DNA of 64,000 nt from RHKX01 sp041393495 (GTDB lineage Bacteria > Actinomycetota > Thermoleophilia > Solirubrobacterales > 70-9): NCBI GenBank assembly GCA_041393495.1, contig JAWKKA010000002.1:1-64000 (forward strand), read 5' to 3'. Below, one piece after another: positions 49,069-58,270 of the stretch. Position 1 is the first letter of the stretch. Every line of letters starts with the position of its first letter. Under the pieces are notes generated by a model that was not told where the DNA came from, did no database searches, and worked only from the letters and a program-made list of their open reading frames with translations. The position numbers and the translations under genes were made by a program.

Positions 49069-49947
49069 TCAGGGCCGGCGCGGGAACTTCGAGAAGTCCG
49101 GGGCTCGGCGCTGCTGGTAGGCGTTGCGGCCCTCCTGGCCCTCCTCGCTCATGTAGAAGAGCAGCGTCGCGTCGTGGGAGAGCTGCTGCAGGCCGGTGAG
49201 GCCGTCCTCGGCGGCGTTGAACGACGCCTTCAACAGCCGCAGCGACAGCGGCGACAGGAAGCTCATCTCGCGGCACCAGGCGACGGCCTCGCGTTCGAGG
49301 TCGGCGGTCGGGACGACCGCGTTGACGAGCCCCATCCGGAGCGCTTCGTCGGCATCGTAGAGGCGGAGCAGGAACCAGATCTCCTTCGCGCGCTTGGCGC
49401 CGATCTGGCGTGCGAGCAGGCCGGCCCCGAAGCCGCCGTCGAAGCTGCCGACGCGCGGTCCGGTCTGCCCGAACTTCGCGTTCTCGGCCGCGATCGTCAG
49501 GTCGCAGACGAGGTGGAGGATGTGGCCGCCGCCGACGGCGTAGCCGGCGACCGCGGCGACGATCGGCTTCGGGGTGCGGCGCATCTGCACGTGGAGGTCG
49601 CCGACATCGAGCCGGCCGATGCCCTGGCTGGCGACCTCGTCGGAGCCGATGTAGCCATCGTCGCCGCGGATCTGCTGGTCGCCGCCGGAGCAGAACGCCT
49701 CCTCGCCGGCGCCGGTGAGGATGATCGCGGCGACATCGAGATCGTCGCGGGCCTTCGTGAAGGCGTCGCGAAGCTCGGCGAGGGTGGGGGGGCGGAACGC
49801 GTTGCGGCGCTCGGGGCGATTGATCGTGATCCGGGCGATGCCGTCGCCCACCTCGTAGATGATGTCCTCGTAGTCGCCGGCGCTCTCCCATTCGATCGGG
49901 GCGTAGAGGTCTGCTTCGGGCGGGGCGTCCTTGTGGCGTTCGGGCAT
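49069..49947 (-). CDS. menB: 1,4-Dihydroxy-2-naphthoyl-CoA synthase
   Basis: A 292-residue crotonase-fold enzyme that closes the second ring from o-succinylbenzoyl-CoA. It has INRPERRNAFRPPTLAELRD, the oxyanion loop EEAFCSGGDQQIRGDDGY, VAGYAVGGGHILHLVCDLTI and FGQTGPRVGSFDGG, followed by the C-terminal LLFYMSEEGQEGRNAYQQ typical of MenB. It is the first gene of the minus-strand men run and is divergent from menE across a gap of less than 100 bp. Confidence 0.95.
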   Translation of the reverse strand: MPERHKDAPPEADLYAPIEWESAGDYEDIIYEVGDGIARITINRPERRNAFRPPTLAELRDAFTKARDDLDVAAIILTGAGEEAFCSGGDQQIRGDDGYIGSDEVASQGIGRLDVGDLHVQMRRTPKPIVAAVAGYAVGGGHILHLVCDLTIAAENAKFGQTGPRVGSFDGGFGAGLLARQIGAKRAKEIWFLLRLYDADEALRMGLVNAVVPTADLEREAVAWCREMSFLSPLSLRLLKASFNAAEDGLTGLQQLSHDATLLFYMSEEGQEGRNAYQQRRAPDFSKFPRRP

Positions 49948-50040
49948 CGGCTCGCAGTCGTCGGAGGGGGCCGGGCCTGCCCCGGCGCAACAATGTCGGC
50001 AACGATAGCCAGCCGGCCGCTGCCGGCCGGCTCAGATGGC

Positions 50041-51360
50041 ATGCAGCAAGCCCCCACAGACTGGCTCGACCACAGCGCCGGCGCTCATCCGGACACGATC
50101 GCCCTCGCCGGCGACGGCGAGGCGATCGACTACGCCGAGCTCCGCGTCCAGGCCGGGTCGGTCGCGGCCGCGCTCGCCAGCGCCGGCGTCGGAGCCGGCG
50201 ACCCGGTTGCGATCGACCTGCCTGCCGGCGTCGCGCACGCGGTCGCGCTGCACGGGGCGATCCTCGCCGGGGCGGTCGTGCAGTCGCTGCCGCCGACCGG
50301 GCGCGAGGGCGTCGACGTCGCGGCCGGGGCGACCTTCCTCGACGGCTGCTGGGTCGAGCGGGCCCGGGCCCGCCGCGAGCCATGGCCGTCGCTGCGCCGC
50401 CATCCGGCGCTGCCGCTGACCCGGATCCTGAGCAGCGGCACGTCGGGGCGGCCGAAGCCGGTCCTGCTCACCGCCGACAACCACCTCGCCAGCGCGCGCG
50501 GCAGCGCCGCCGTCCTCGGCGTCGAGCGCGACGACCGCTGGCTCTGCTGCCTGCCGCTGAACCACGTCGGCGGGCTTGCGATCCTGCTCCGTGCCGCGAT
50601 CTACGGGACGGGCGCCGTCGTTCATCCCGGTTTCGAGACCGACCGCGTGGCCGCGGCCCTCGACGAGGGCATCAGCGTGGCCTCGCTCGTCCCGACGCAG
50701 CTCGTGCGCCTGCTCGACGCCGGTGCTCCGCTGGGACGGCCGCGGCTGCTTCTGGTCGGCGGCGGACCGGTCTCCGCCACGGTGCTCGAGGAGGCGCTCG
50801 GGCGCGGCGCCACGGTCGTCCAGACCTACGGGCTCACCGAGGCGTGCTCGCAGGTCTGCACGCTCGGCCCCGCCGAGGCGCAGGCGCGGGTCGGCTCCGC
50901 CGGCAGGCCGCTCGCCGGCACCGACGTCACGGTCCGGGGCGGCGAGATCCTCGTCCGCGGTCCGACCGTCGCGCCGGCCGCGCTGGGCGACGACGGCTGG
51001 CTTCACACCGGCGACCTCGGCCGGATCGACGAGGACGGCTACCTCTGGGTCGAGGGCCGGCGCGAGGACCTGATCCTGAGCGGCGGCGAGAACGTCCGCC
51101 CCGACCGGGTCGAGGCCGCCCTGCTCACCCATCCCGCCGTCGCCGAGGTCGCGGTGGCGGGCCGCGAGGACCGTGAGTGGGGACAGGCCGTGACCGCCTT
51201 CGTGGTCACCGCGCCGGGGGCCGGGGACGTCGAGCGGGAGGGCCTGATCGCTCACGCGCGCTCGCGCCTGGCGCCGCACGAGGTGCCGAAGGCGGTCGAG
51301 TTCGTGCCGGAGCTGCCGCGGACCGGCTCCGGCAAGGTGCTGCGCCGCCTCCTCGTCTGA
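50041..51360 (+). CDS. menE: o-Succinylbenzoate-CoA ligase (MenE-like)
   Basis: A 439-residue ANL-family ligase. ILSSGTSGRPKPVLLTADN is the P-loop, PLNHVGGLAILLRA and QTYGLTEACSQVCTLGP follow, and the C-terminal lobe has GDLGRIDEDGYLWVEGR and GSGKVLRRLLV with the catalytic Lys. It activates o-succinylbenzoate with CoA for MenB; this identity rests on the men context and the small size, since ANL specificity is hard to read by eye. Menaquinone genes menH, menI and the final methyltransferase are not in the window. Confidence 0.87.
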   Translation: MQQAPTDWLDHSAGAHPDTIALAGDGEAIDYAELRVQAGSVAAALASAGVGAGDPVAIDLPAGVAHAVALHGAILAGAVVQSLPPTGREGVDVAAGATFLDGCWVERARARREPWPSLRRHPALPLTRILSSGTSGRPKPVLLTADNHLASARGSAAVLGVERDDRWLCCLPLNHVGGLAILLRAAIYGTGAVVHPGFETDRVAAALDEGISVASLVPTQLVRLLDAGAPLGRPRLLLVGGGPVSATVLEEALGRGATVVQTYGLTEACSQVCTLGPAEAQARVGSAGRPLAGTDVTVRGGEILVRGPTVAPAALGDDGWLHTGDLGRIDEDGYLWVEGRREDLILSGGENVRPDRVEAALLTHPAVAEVAVAGREDREWGQAVTAFVVTAPGAGDVEREGLIAHARSRLAPHEVPKAVEFVPELPRTGSGKVLRRLLV

Positions 51361-51494
51361 GCCCGCCCCGCCCCGCCGCCTGGGTCATCTGAACCGCACA
51401 TGGCGCGGGCAGGACTACCCAGGTCGGGTGGGGCGGTGGGTCGGGCGGTCGGCGTGTGGCGCGCGGCCCATCGGAGCGCCGTCCTGGCGATCTG

Positions 51495-51500
51495 TAGGCT
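51495..51500 (+). promoter_or_regulatory. -10 element TAGGCT of ilvC
   Basis: TAGGCT lies 57 nt before the ilvC start, so a leader of about 50 nt is expected. Its 5' end can form a GCCCCGC/GCGGGGC hairpin, like the leader of ilvB. The ribosome site is GGAAGGG. The rest of 51361-51557 shows no gene. Confidence 0.4.
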
Positions 51501-51557
51501 GCCCCGCCGGACCGGACCAGCGGGGCCGGCGCAGCGAACGACGAACGGAAGGGCGGA

Positions 51558-52559
51558 ATGAGCCACGACAGCACGATGATCTACGAGGACGACGCGACGC
51601 TCGAGCCGCTCGAGGGCAAGACGGTCGCGATCCTCGGCTACGGCTCGCAGGGGCACGCTCATGCCCTCAACCTGAAGGAGTCGGGCGTCGACGTCGTCGT
51701 CGGCCTTCGGCCCGGCTCGGCGAGCCGCGCCGACGCCGAGGCTGCCGGCTTCGAGGTCCTCGACGTCGGCGAAGCCGCCAGCCGCGGCGACGTCGTGATG
51801 ATCCTGCTGCCGGACGAGAAGCAGGCCGAGATCTGGGACGCCGAGATCGCCGACGGGATCGTCCCCGGCAACCTCCTGATGTTCGCCCACGGCTTCGCGA
51901 TCCACTACGACCAGATCGCACCGCCGCCCGGGGTCGACGTCGGCCTCGTCGCCCCGAAGGGCCCCGGCCACCTCGTCCGCCGCCAGTACGAGGAGGGTCG
52001 CGGGGTTCCCTGCCTGATGGCGGTCCACGCCGACGAGACCGGCACCGCCCGCGACCTCGTCCTCGCCTACGCGAAGGGGATCGGCGGCACCCGGGCCGGC
52101 GTCATCGAGACCACCTTCAAGGACGAGGTCGAGACCGACCTGTTCGGCGAGCAGGCCGTCCTCTGCGGCGGCACCAGCGAGCTCGTGCAGGCCGGCTTCG
52201 AGACGCTCGTCGAGGCCGGCTACGACCCCCGGCTCGCCTACTTCGAGTGCCTGCACGAGCTGAAGCTGATCGTCGACCTGATGTACGAGAAGGGGCTCGG
52301 GGGGATGCGCGACTCGATCTCGAACACGGCCGAGTACGGCGACATGACCCGCGGCCCGCGGGTGATCACCGACGAGACGCGCGCGGCGATGCGCCGGATC
52401 CTCGCCGACATCCGGTCCGGGGACTTCGCCCGCGAGTGGATCGCCGAGAACCGTGCCGGCGGGGAGAACTTCGACCGGCTCCGCAGCGAGGCCCAGGGCA
52501 AGCAGATCGAGCAGGTCGGCGCCGAGCTGCGCTCGATGATGCCCTGGATCCAGCGCTGA
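51558..52559 (+). CDS. ilvC: Ketol-acid reductoisomerase (NADP+)
   Basis: A 333-residue class I enzyme for the second step of valine/isoleucine synthesis. The NADPH fold is VAILGYGSQGHAHALNLKES with the phosphate loop RPGSASR. The knotted domain has GPGHLVRRQYEEGRGVPCL, GIGGTRAGVIETTFKDEVET with metal Asp and Glu, LFGEQAVLCGGTSELV and SNTAEYGDMTRGPRVI. It is split from ilvBH by the menaquinone genes, which is unusual since the three are often adjacent. Confidence 0.96.
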   Translation: MSHDSTMIYEDDATLEPLEGKTVAILGYGSQGHAHALNLKESGVDVVVGLRPGSASRADAEAAGFEVLDVGEAASRGDVVMILLPDEKQAEIWDAEIADGIVPGNLLMFAHGFAIHYDQIAPPPGVDVGLVAPKGPGHLVRRQYEEGRGVPCLMAVHADETGTARDLVLAYAKGIGGTRAGVIETTFKDEVETDLFGEQAVLCGGTSELVQAGFETLVEAGYDPRLAYFECLHELKLIVDLMYEKGLGGMRDSISNTAEYGDMTRGPRVITDETRAAMRRILADIRSGDFAREWIAENRAGGENFDRLRSEAQGKQIEQVGAELRSMMPWIQR

Positions 52560-52563
52560 CGGA

Positions 52564-52569
52564 TACGCT
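52564..52569 (+). promoter_or_regulatory. -10 element TACGCT of the DUF6636 lipoprotein gene
   Basis: TACGCT ends 6 nt before GTG 52576, just after the ilvC stop, so the lipoprotein has its own leaderless promoter as well as possible readthrough. Confidence 0.45.
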
Positions 52570-52575
52570 GCGGCG

Positions 52576-53121
52576 GTGACCAGGGACGGCCTCACCGCAC
52601 TGATCGCCGCCGCGCTCGCGATCGTCGCAGTCGGATGCGGGAGCGGCGACGAGACGGTGACGGTCACCGAAGCGGCGCCGTCGGCGACGAGCACCACCGG
52701 GAAGGCGCCGCCGGCAACGACGAGCACCGCCACCACCACGACCGGCGAGGAGGGCACCCCCGTGACCGACCGAACGGTGACGAAGCTGACCGGCTTCACT
52801 TCGCCGACCGGCAACATCGGCTGCTACATCGATCGCCGCAGCGTCCGTTGCGACATCGCCGAGCGCGACTGGAAGCCGCCCCCGGCGCCGGCGAGCTGCA
52901 ACCTCGACCACGGCCAGGGGATCGAGCTCGAGGCGGGCGGCTCGGCGGACTTCGTCTGCGCCGGCGATACGGCGCTCGGCGGTGGCGAGCCGCTCGACTA
53001 CGGGACCTCGATCGGCGCCGGCCTGCTGGTCTGCGAGAGCGAGGAGTCGGGGATGACCTGCACCGACACCGAGACCGGCCGCGGCTTCACGATCTCGCGC
53101 GAGTCCTACGACATCTTCTGA
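52576..53121 (+). CDS. Secreted lipoprotein with DUF6636-like domain
   Basis: 181 residues. A lipoprotein signal peptide (LTALIAAALAIVAVGCGSG) has a lipobox with Cys20 or so. A Thr/Ser-rich linker (TTTSTATTTTGEE-like) follows, then a Cys-containing domain with FTSPTGNIGCYIDRRSVRCD and GEPLDYGTSIGAGLLVCESE, as in the actinobacterial DUF6636 family. The even number of Cys suggests disulfides outside the membrane. Function is unknown. Confidence 0.75.
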   Translation: MTRDGLTALIAAALAIVAVGCGSGDETVTVTEAAPSATSTTGKAPPATTSTATTTTGEEGTPVTDRTVTKLTGFTSPTGNIGCYIDRRSVRCDIAERDWKPPPAPASCNLDHGQGIELEAGGSADFVCAGDTALGGGEPLDYGTSIGAGLLVCESEESGMTCTDTETGRGFTISRESYDIF

Positions 53122-53243
53122 GTCGCGCCGGCTCCCGGCTCGGCGTCCATGGCCGACCAGGGGGCGGCCGCTCTGAGCCGCGCCAGCCGCGCCCGGCGGG
53201 CCGGACGCGGCTGGTCGGCGGCGCTGGTCGCTTGCGGGTTGTC

Positions 53244-53939
53244 TCAGCTCTGGGCCGGAGGCGGAGCCGGAGGCGGCGGCTCCGGCGGCGTGGTCTGGGC
53301 CGGAAGCGGCGCCTCGTTGACCGGCAACTGCTCCGGGCCGGGCAGGGACGGGGCGGTGGCCGGGAACGCCTGCGGCGGCAGGTCGAGGATCCGTGGATGG
53401 GTCTCGGTCAAGAGCAGCAGGAACGCGCCGGCGCGGGTGCTGTAGGCGACCGACATCCGCAGCGCGTCGTGCATCGTGGCCGACTGCTTGCCGGTGACCA
53501 GGACCCGCCACCAGGTGACGAAGGCCGCCGCGTAGATCACGTAGCTGAGGCCCTGCATGATGAGCTGCTGCGGGAACGCGAGCACGTACTTGAAGAAGGT
53601 GTGCGCGCGGCGGTACTCGACCTGCTGGGGAGCAACCTCGACCCGGACCGGGTAGTCATCGCGATCGGGCATGAACGGCGGCCACTCATCGGTCAGCAGC
53701 AGCGCGAAGCCGCCGATCTGGGTACTGAGCTTGACGTAGCCGGCGACGAAGTCGTAGAGGCCCTCGGGGTATCGCTTCGTGAACAGCATCGCGAACCAGG
53801 CCCCGATCGCGGCGAGGAGCGCGACGATCCCGTACAGCGAAAGCCAGATCAGCCAGGGGATGGCGACGATCAGCCGGAAGAAGACCGTCAGGCGGTTCCT
53901 CTCCTCGGCGTAGTCCACGTCGAAGCGGATCGGGTTCAT
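53244..53939 (-). CDS. DUF4389 membrane protein
   Basis: 231 residues. It has three or four hydrophobic helices (LIVAIPWLIWLSLYGIVALL, QLIMQGLSYVIYAAAFVTWW, plus weaker ones), the conserved FRLIVAIPWLIW start and the W-rich YPEGLYDFVAGY and RVEVAPQQVEYRR parts of DUF4389, and a Pro-rich tail. Function is unknown. It has a real 5' leader with a strong ribosome site (GAGGAGGG) and a -10-like TATATT at 53975-53980 on the minus strand, unlike most of its neighbours. Confidence 0.82.
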   Translation of the reverse strand: MNPIRFDVDYAEERNRLTVFFRLIVAIPWLIWLSLYGIVALLAAIGAWFAMLFTKRYPEGLYDFVAGYVKLSTQIGGFALLLTDEWPPFMPDRDDYPVRVEVAPQQVEYRRAHTFFKYVLAFPQQLIMQGLSYVIYAAAFVTWWRVLVTGKQSATMHDALRMSVAYSTRAGAFLLLLTETHPRILDLPPQAFPATAPSLPGPEQLPVNEAPLPAQTTPPEPPPPAPPPAQS

Positions 53940-54060
53940 GGTGCTCCCTCCTCGGTTTGCTACCTGCGGCCGGGAATATATGGCCGCGCCCGGATCGCTC
54001 GCGCGTCAACGCGCTCGGCAACGAACGACGACGGGGCGAGGTCGTAACCTGTCGCGGCCC

Positions 54061-55206
54061 ATGGCTGACGCGGAGAGCACTGCGGTCCGGATCCCCGACG
54101 ACCTCAAGCCGGCCGACGGCCGCTTCGGCTGTGGCCCTTCGAAGGTCCGTCCCGGTGCGCTGGCCCGGCTTGCCGGTGCCGGCGAGCTGATCGGAACGTC
54201 GCACCGCCAGGCACCGGTGCGCGGGCTCGTCAGCCGCGTCCGGACCGGCGTCGCCGAGCTGTTCGGCGCCCCCGACGGCTACGAGGTGGCGCTCGGAAAC
54301 GGCGGCACCACTGCCTTCTGGGACGCCGCCGCGACCTGCCTGATCCGCGAACGCTCCCTGCACCTCGCCTACGGGGAGTTCTCCTCGAAGTTCGCCAGGG
54401 CGGCCGCGGCCGCACCGTTCCTCGCGGACCCGATCCTCATCGAGGCCGACCCCGGCGACGCCCCCGAGCCGCGCGCCGACCCCACCGCCGACGTCGTCGC
54501 CTGGGCCCACAACGAGACCTCCACCGGCGTCGTGGTACCGGTCGTGCGGCCACCCGGAGCCGACGGCGCGCTCGTTCTCATCGACGCCACCTCCGGCGCC
54601 GGGGGCCTGGCCGTCGACGTCGCCGAGGCGGACGCCTACTACTTCGCCCCCCAGAAGTGCTTCGGCTCGGAGGGGGGCCTGTGGCTGGCGTTGCTCAGCC
54701 CGGCCGCGATCGAGCGGATCGGAGAGCTCGACGGCGTTGCCGGTCGCTGGCAGCCGCAGTTCCTCGCGCTCGCCACGGCGCTCGAGAACTCGCGCAAGGA
54801 CCAGACCTACAACACGCCGGCGCTGGCCACGCTCATCCTGCTCGCCGACCAGCTCGAGTGGATGTTGGGCAATGGCGGCCTCCGCTGGTGCGTGGGGCGC
54901 ACGCGCGCCAACGCCGATCACGTCTACGGCTGGACTGAGCGATCCGAGTTCGCGAGCCCGTTCGTCGCCGACCCGGCGAAGCGCTCACCGGTGGTGGCCA
55001 CGATCGACTTCGACGCCGCGATCGACGCCGCGGCCGTCGCCGCAGCGCTGCGGGCCAACGGGATCGTCGATGTCGAGCCGTACCGGAAGCTCGGCCGCAA
55101 CCAGCTGCGGGTCGGGATGTTCCCCGCGATCGAGACCGCGGACCTGCAGGCTCTCACCGCGTCGATCGACTGGCTGGTCGACAACCACGATGGAGTCCGG
55201 GCGTGA
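54061..55206 (+). CDS. serC: Phosphoserine aminotransferase
   Basis: A 381-residue PLP enzyme of the mycobacterial-type SerC that converts phosphohydroxypyruvate to phosphoserine. GRFGCGPSKVRPGAL opens the protein, then GTSHRQAPVRGLV, WAHNETSTGV, LIDATSGAGGL and the PLP Lys in YYFAPQKCFGSEGG. TAACCT ends 10 nt before ATG. Its stop overlaps the serA start (GTGATG), so the two consecutive serine-pathway genes are coupled. They also feed cysE, which uses serine. Confidence 0.93.
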   Translation: MADAESTAVRIPDDLKPADGRFGCGPSKVRPGALARLAGAGELIGTSHRQAPVRGLVSRVRTGVAELFGAPDGYEVALGNGGTTAFWDAAATCLIRERSLHLAYGEFSSKFARAAAAAPFLADPILIEADPGDAPEPRADPTADVVAWAHNETSTGVVVPVVRPPGADGALVLIDATSGAGGLAVDVAEADAYYFAPQKCFGSEGGLWLALLSPAAIERIGELDGVAGRWQPQFLALATALENSRKDQTYNTPALATLILLADQLEWMLGNGGLRWCVGRTRANADHVYGWTERSEFASPFVADPAKRSPVVATIDFDAAIDAAAVAAALRANGIVDVEPYRKLGRNQLRVGMFPAIETADLQALTASIDWLVDNHDGVRA

Positions 55207-56795
55207 TGGCGGACAGGCCCAGGGTCCTCGTCAAGGAGAAGATCGCCGCCGCGGGGATCGATCTGCTCCGCGAGCGCTTCGACGTCGAGGTCGGCACCGA
55301 GTGGCCCGAGGGCGAGCTCGAGCGCCGGATCGGCGAGTTCGATGCGATCCTGATCCGCTCGGCGACGATGCTGACCGCCGAGCTGATCGACAGGGCGACG
55401 AGGCTGCGCGCGATCGGCCGGGCCGGCACCGGCGTCGACAACGTCGACATCGCCGCGGCGACGAAGCGGGGGATCGTCGTCGCCAACGCCCCCGAGTCGA
55501 ACTCGGTCGCCGCCGCCGAGCACACCCTCGCCCTCGCCCTCGCCCTGTTCCGCAACGTCCCGCAGGCGCATGCGACCCTCGCCGAAGGGGAGTGGGCGCG
55601 CTCGCGATTCGGTGGCAACGAGCTCTACCTGAAGACCATCGGCGTGATCGGGTTCGGGCGGATCGGCCAGCTCGTCGCCCGCCGGGCGCTCGCCTTCGAG
55701 ATGGAGGTGCTGGCCTTCGACAAGTTCGTCGCGGCGGAGCGCTTCCGCGACCTCGGCGTCGAGGGCGTCGGGATCGACGAGCTCTACGCCCGCGCCGACC
55801 TGATCACGATCCACCTCCCGAAGACACCCGAGACGATCGACTGGATCGATGCCGAGGCGCTGACGAAGATGAAGGACGGCGTCCGGATCGTCAACTGCGC
55901 CCGTGGCGAGCTGATCGATCTCGATGCGCTCGAATCGGCGCTCGACTCCGGCAAGGTCGGTGGGGCCGCGTTGGACGTGTTCCCCTCGGAGCCGCTGACC
56001 GAGCACCCGCTGTTCGGCCGCGACGACGTCGTCGTGACCCCCCACCTCGGCGCCTCGACCGCCGAGGCGCAGGACCGCGCCGGGATCGTCACCGCCGAGC
56101 AGGTCTCGGCGGCGCTGACGGGCGGCGTCGTCACCAACGCCGTCAACATCGTCTCGGTCCGGCCGGAGACGATGGAGGCGCTGGCGCCGTTCGTGCCGCT
56201 CTGCGAGAAGCTCGGCCGGCTCGCCCAAGGCCTCGGCAACGGCTCCGTCGACCGGGTCGAGGTCGAGGTCCGGGGCCGACTCGCCGAGCACGACACCAGG
56301 CTGCTCGGGATCGCGACGCTCGTCGGGATCCTCTCCGGCCACACCGAGGAGCCGGTCAACCTCGTCAACGCGCCGACGATGGCCGAGGAGCGTGGCATCG
56401 ACCTGAGCGAGACGACCGACCTCGTCTCACCCGACTTCACCGAGCTGGTCACGGTCCGGATCGACTCCGGCGGCGAGACCGTCGAGGTTGCCGGGACCGG
56501 CGTCGGCCCCCGCAACGACCCCTACCTGGTCCGCGCCTGGGGCCAGGACTTCTATCTGCCCTTCGCCGACCACATCGCCGTGTTCCGCTACGACGACAAG
56601 CCGGGGATGATCGGGCTCGTCGGCTCGACCTTCGGCGAGCACGGCGCGAACATCGTCTCGGCGGCGGTCGGCGCCGAGAGCGAGGCCGCCGAGGCGGTGA
56701 TGGCGGTGACTACCGATGCCCCCGTCCCGCCCGAGGTCATCGAGGAGATCACCGGCCGCGATGACTTCCACCGCGGCAAGGCGGTCGACTTTTGA
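55203..56795 (+). CDS. serA: D-3-phosphoglycerate dehydrogenase
   Basis: A 530-residue, long-form enzyme for the first step of serine synthesis. The NAD domain has IGVIGFGRIGQLVARRALAF, the catalytic Arg/Glu/His are in VNCARGELIDLDAL and TPHLGASTAEAQDRAG, and the C-terminal third carries the extra substrate-binding domain and an ACT domain (DKPGMIGLVGSTFGEHGANI) for serine feedback. It starts at GTG 55203 overlapping the serC stop; ATG 55206 is an alternative. Its stop overlaps a TTG possibly used by the next gene. Confidence 0.95.
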   Translation: MMADRPRVLVKEKIAAAGIDLLRERFDVEVGTEWPEGELERRIGEFDAILIRSATMLTAELIDRATRLRAIGRAGTGVDNVDIAAATKRGIVVANAPESNSVAAAEHTLALALALFRNVPQAHATLAEGEWARSRFGGNELYLKTIGVIGFGRIGQLVARRALAFEMEVLAFDKFVAAERFRDLGVEGVGIDELYARADLITIHLPKTPETIDWIDAEALTKMKDGVRIVNCARGELIDLDALESALDSGKVGGAALDVFPSEPLTEHPLFGRDDVVVTPHLGASTAEAQDRAGIVTAEQVSAALTGGVVTNAVNIVSVRPETMEALAPFVPLCEKLGRLAQGLGNGSVDRVEVEVRGRLAEHDTRLLGIATLVGILSGHTEEPVNLVNAPTMAEERGIDLSETTDLVSPDFTELVTVRIDSGGETVEVAGTGVGPRNDPYLVRAWGQDFYLPFADHIAVFRYDDKPGMIGLVGSTFGEHGANIVSAAVGAESEAAEAVMAVTTDAPVPPEVIEEITGRDDFHRGKAVDF

Positions 56796-56806
56796 GGGCG
56801 CGGCGG

Positions 56807-58198
56807 ATGACGGTCGGCGCGGTCCGTGCGCTCGTCCTGACGCTGGGAGCGATGCTGCTCGCGGCCCTGCTCGTCCCGCAGGCCGCGGAGGCGGCGGACA
56901 TGCTGATCTGCCGCAAGTTCGACCGGGAGGGCGACAAGCAGGGCCGCACGATCCACCTCCGCGGCAAGGGGGTCCGATACAACGCCGGCAGCGGCAGCGA
57001 CGCCCTGTACGGCACGCGCGGTGACGACATCCTCAACGGCGGCAACGGCAACGACCGCATCCACGGCCGCGGCGGCGACGACATCGTCTGCGGCGGCACC
57101 GGCAACGACCGCGTCTTCGGAGACGGCGGCAACGACGCCGTCTACGGCGAGGAGGACGATGACCGGATCGAGGGAGGCCCCGGCGACGACTACGTGCTCG
57201 GCGGAGCGGGGGAGGACCGGCTCACAAGCGCCGGCGACGGGCTCGATTTCGCGGACGGCGACTACGGGTCGGACGTGGTCGCGGGCGGGGCCGGCGATCA
57301 GCTCTTCGGCGGCACCGAGAACGACAGGTTGTCGGTTCGGCTGATGTCCGGCGAGACCGAGAGCGCGGCCTACATGAACGGCGGCTATGACGACGATCGG
57401 ATCGTCGGCTCGGAGCTCGCCGATGCCCTGCAGGGGAACATCGGCGAGGACAAGCTGTTCGGACACGGTGGCGACGACGTCATCCGCGGCGGTGGGTCAG
57501 ATGACTACCTCGTGGGCGACGGCGGCGACGACGAGCTGTTCGGCGAGAACAACCGCGACGACCTCCACGGCAGCGAGGGCGATGACACGCTCACCGGCGG
57601 CGAGGGGCGAGACGACTTCTGGGGCGACGCCGGGTTCGACACCTGCATCTTCGCCGGCGGGAGCGAGAGCCTGAGATCCTGCGAGCGCGTGCGCGAGGGC
57701 GGCGACCGCAACGGGGCCCGTGCCCGCACCGCCCCGGCAAGGGGCGGAGGCAAGCCGGGCGGTCAGTCCGGGTCCGCTCTCAACGTCACCTCCGACGGCT
57801 ACCCGTTCCCCGACAAGTACGCGAGGATCGCCGGCTACGAGGTCAGCAGGAACGCGACCGGCAAGGGCGGGATGAGGCTCCTCGACAAGGACTCCTCCCA
57901 CCAGGAGAAGCCCAGCGTCGTCGCGCTCGGCACGGTCTACCACCCGCGTGAGCTCCGCGGCGTGATCTCGTCCCGACAAGGTCACGAGACGGTCGAGTGG
58001 GCCTACACGAACACCTGCTCGCGCGATTACTCATCCCCGGACGTCTGGCGTTCCACGGGCAACCGATCGACCGCGCCGGTGAAGTTCAGGATCACGATGC
58101 CGCCCAAGCGCGGCAAGAAGTGCGACGTCGCGATCTGGGGCAAGATCGCCGACCCGGGGTCGAAGAAGTCCTTGAGCGCGAGGCTCCTGTACCGCTGA
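56807..58198 (+). CDS. Secreted RTX-like calcium-binding repeat protein
   Basis: About 463 residues. A signal peptide (VLTLGAMLLAALLVPQAAEA) is followed by about ten RTX-type nonapeptide repeats (GGNGNDRIHG, GGDDIVCGGTGNDRVFGD) between residues about 60 and 290, which wrap Ca2+ into a parallel beta-roll. After a basic linker, a C-terminal domain (VVALGTVYHPRELRGVISSR, with two Cys) is unlike known RTX toxins; no type I secretion genes are adjacent, so the signal peptide and the general export route are likely. I prefer ATG 56807 (GAGGG 7 nt upstream) to TTG 56792. The function is unknown. Confidence 0.78.
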   Translation: MTVGAVRALVLTLGAMLLAALLVPQAAEAADMLICRKFDREGDKQGRTIHLRGKGVRYNAGSGSDALYGTRGDDILNGGNGNDRIHGRGGDDIVCGGTGNDRVFGDGGNDAVYGEEDDDRIEGGPGDDYVLGGAGEDRLTSAGDGLDFADGDYGSDVVAGGAGDQLFGGTENDRLSVRLMSGETESAAYMNGGYDDDRIVGSELADALQGNIGEDKLFGHGGDDVIRGGGSDDYLVGDGGDDELFGENNRDDLHGSEGDDTLTGGEGRDDFWGDAGFDTCIFAGGSESLRSCERVREGGDRNGARARTAPARGGGKPGGQSGSALNVTSDGYPFPDKYARIAGYEVSRNATGKGGMRLLDKDSSHQEKPSVVALGTVYHPRELRGVISSRQGHETVEWAYTNTCSRDYSSPDVWRSTGNRSTAPVKFRITMPPKRGKKCDVAIWGKIADPGSKKSLSARLLYR

Positions 58199-58242
58199 GC
58201 GGGGCCGGACCGGGGACGCTCGCGGCGCCCGGCGCCACCCGT

Positions 58243-58270
58243 CCCCGCCGTCACCGTTAGGTTGGCGGGG
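58243..58270 (+). promoter_or_regulatory. Leaderless promoter with flanking 7-bp dyad
   Basis: The -10 TAGGTT (58258-58263) ends 7 nt before ATG 58271. Perfect arms CCCCGCC (58243-58249) and GGCGGGG (58264-58270) flank it and the right arm ends at the start codon. Confidence 0.5.

Noticed and set aside
54004..54009. TTGACG (minus strand) as the -35 of the DUF4389 gene
   Set aside because: It is 23 nt from the TATATT hexamer, too far for a normal promoter.
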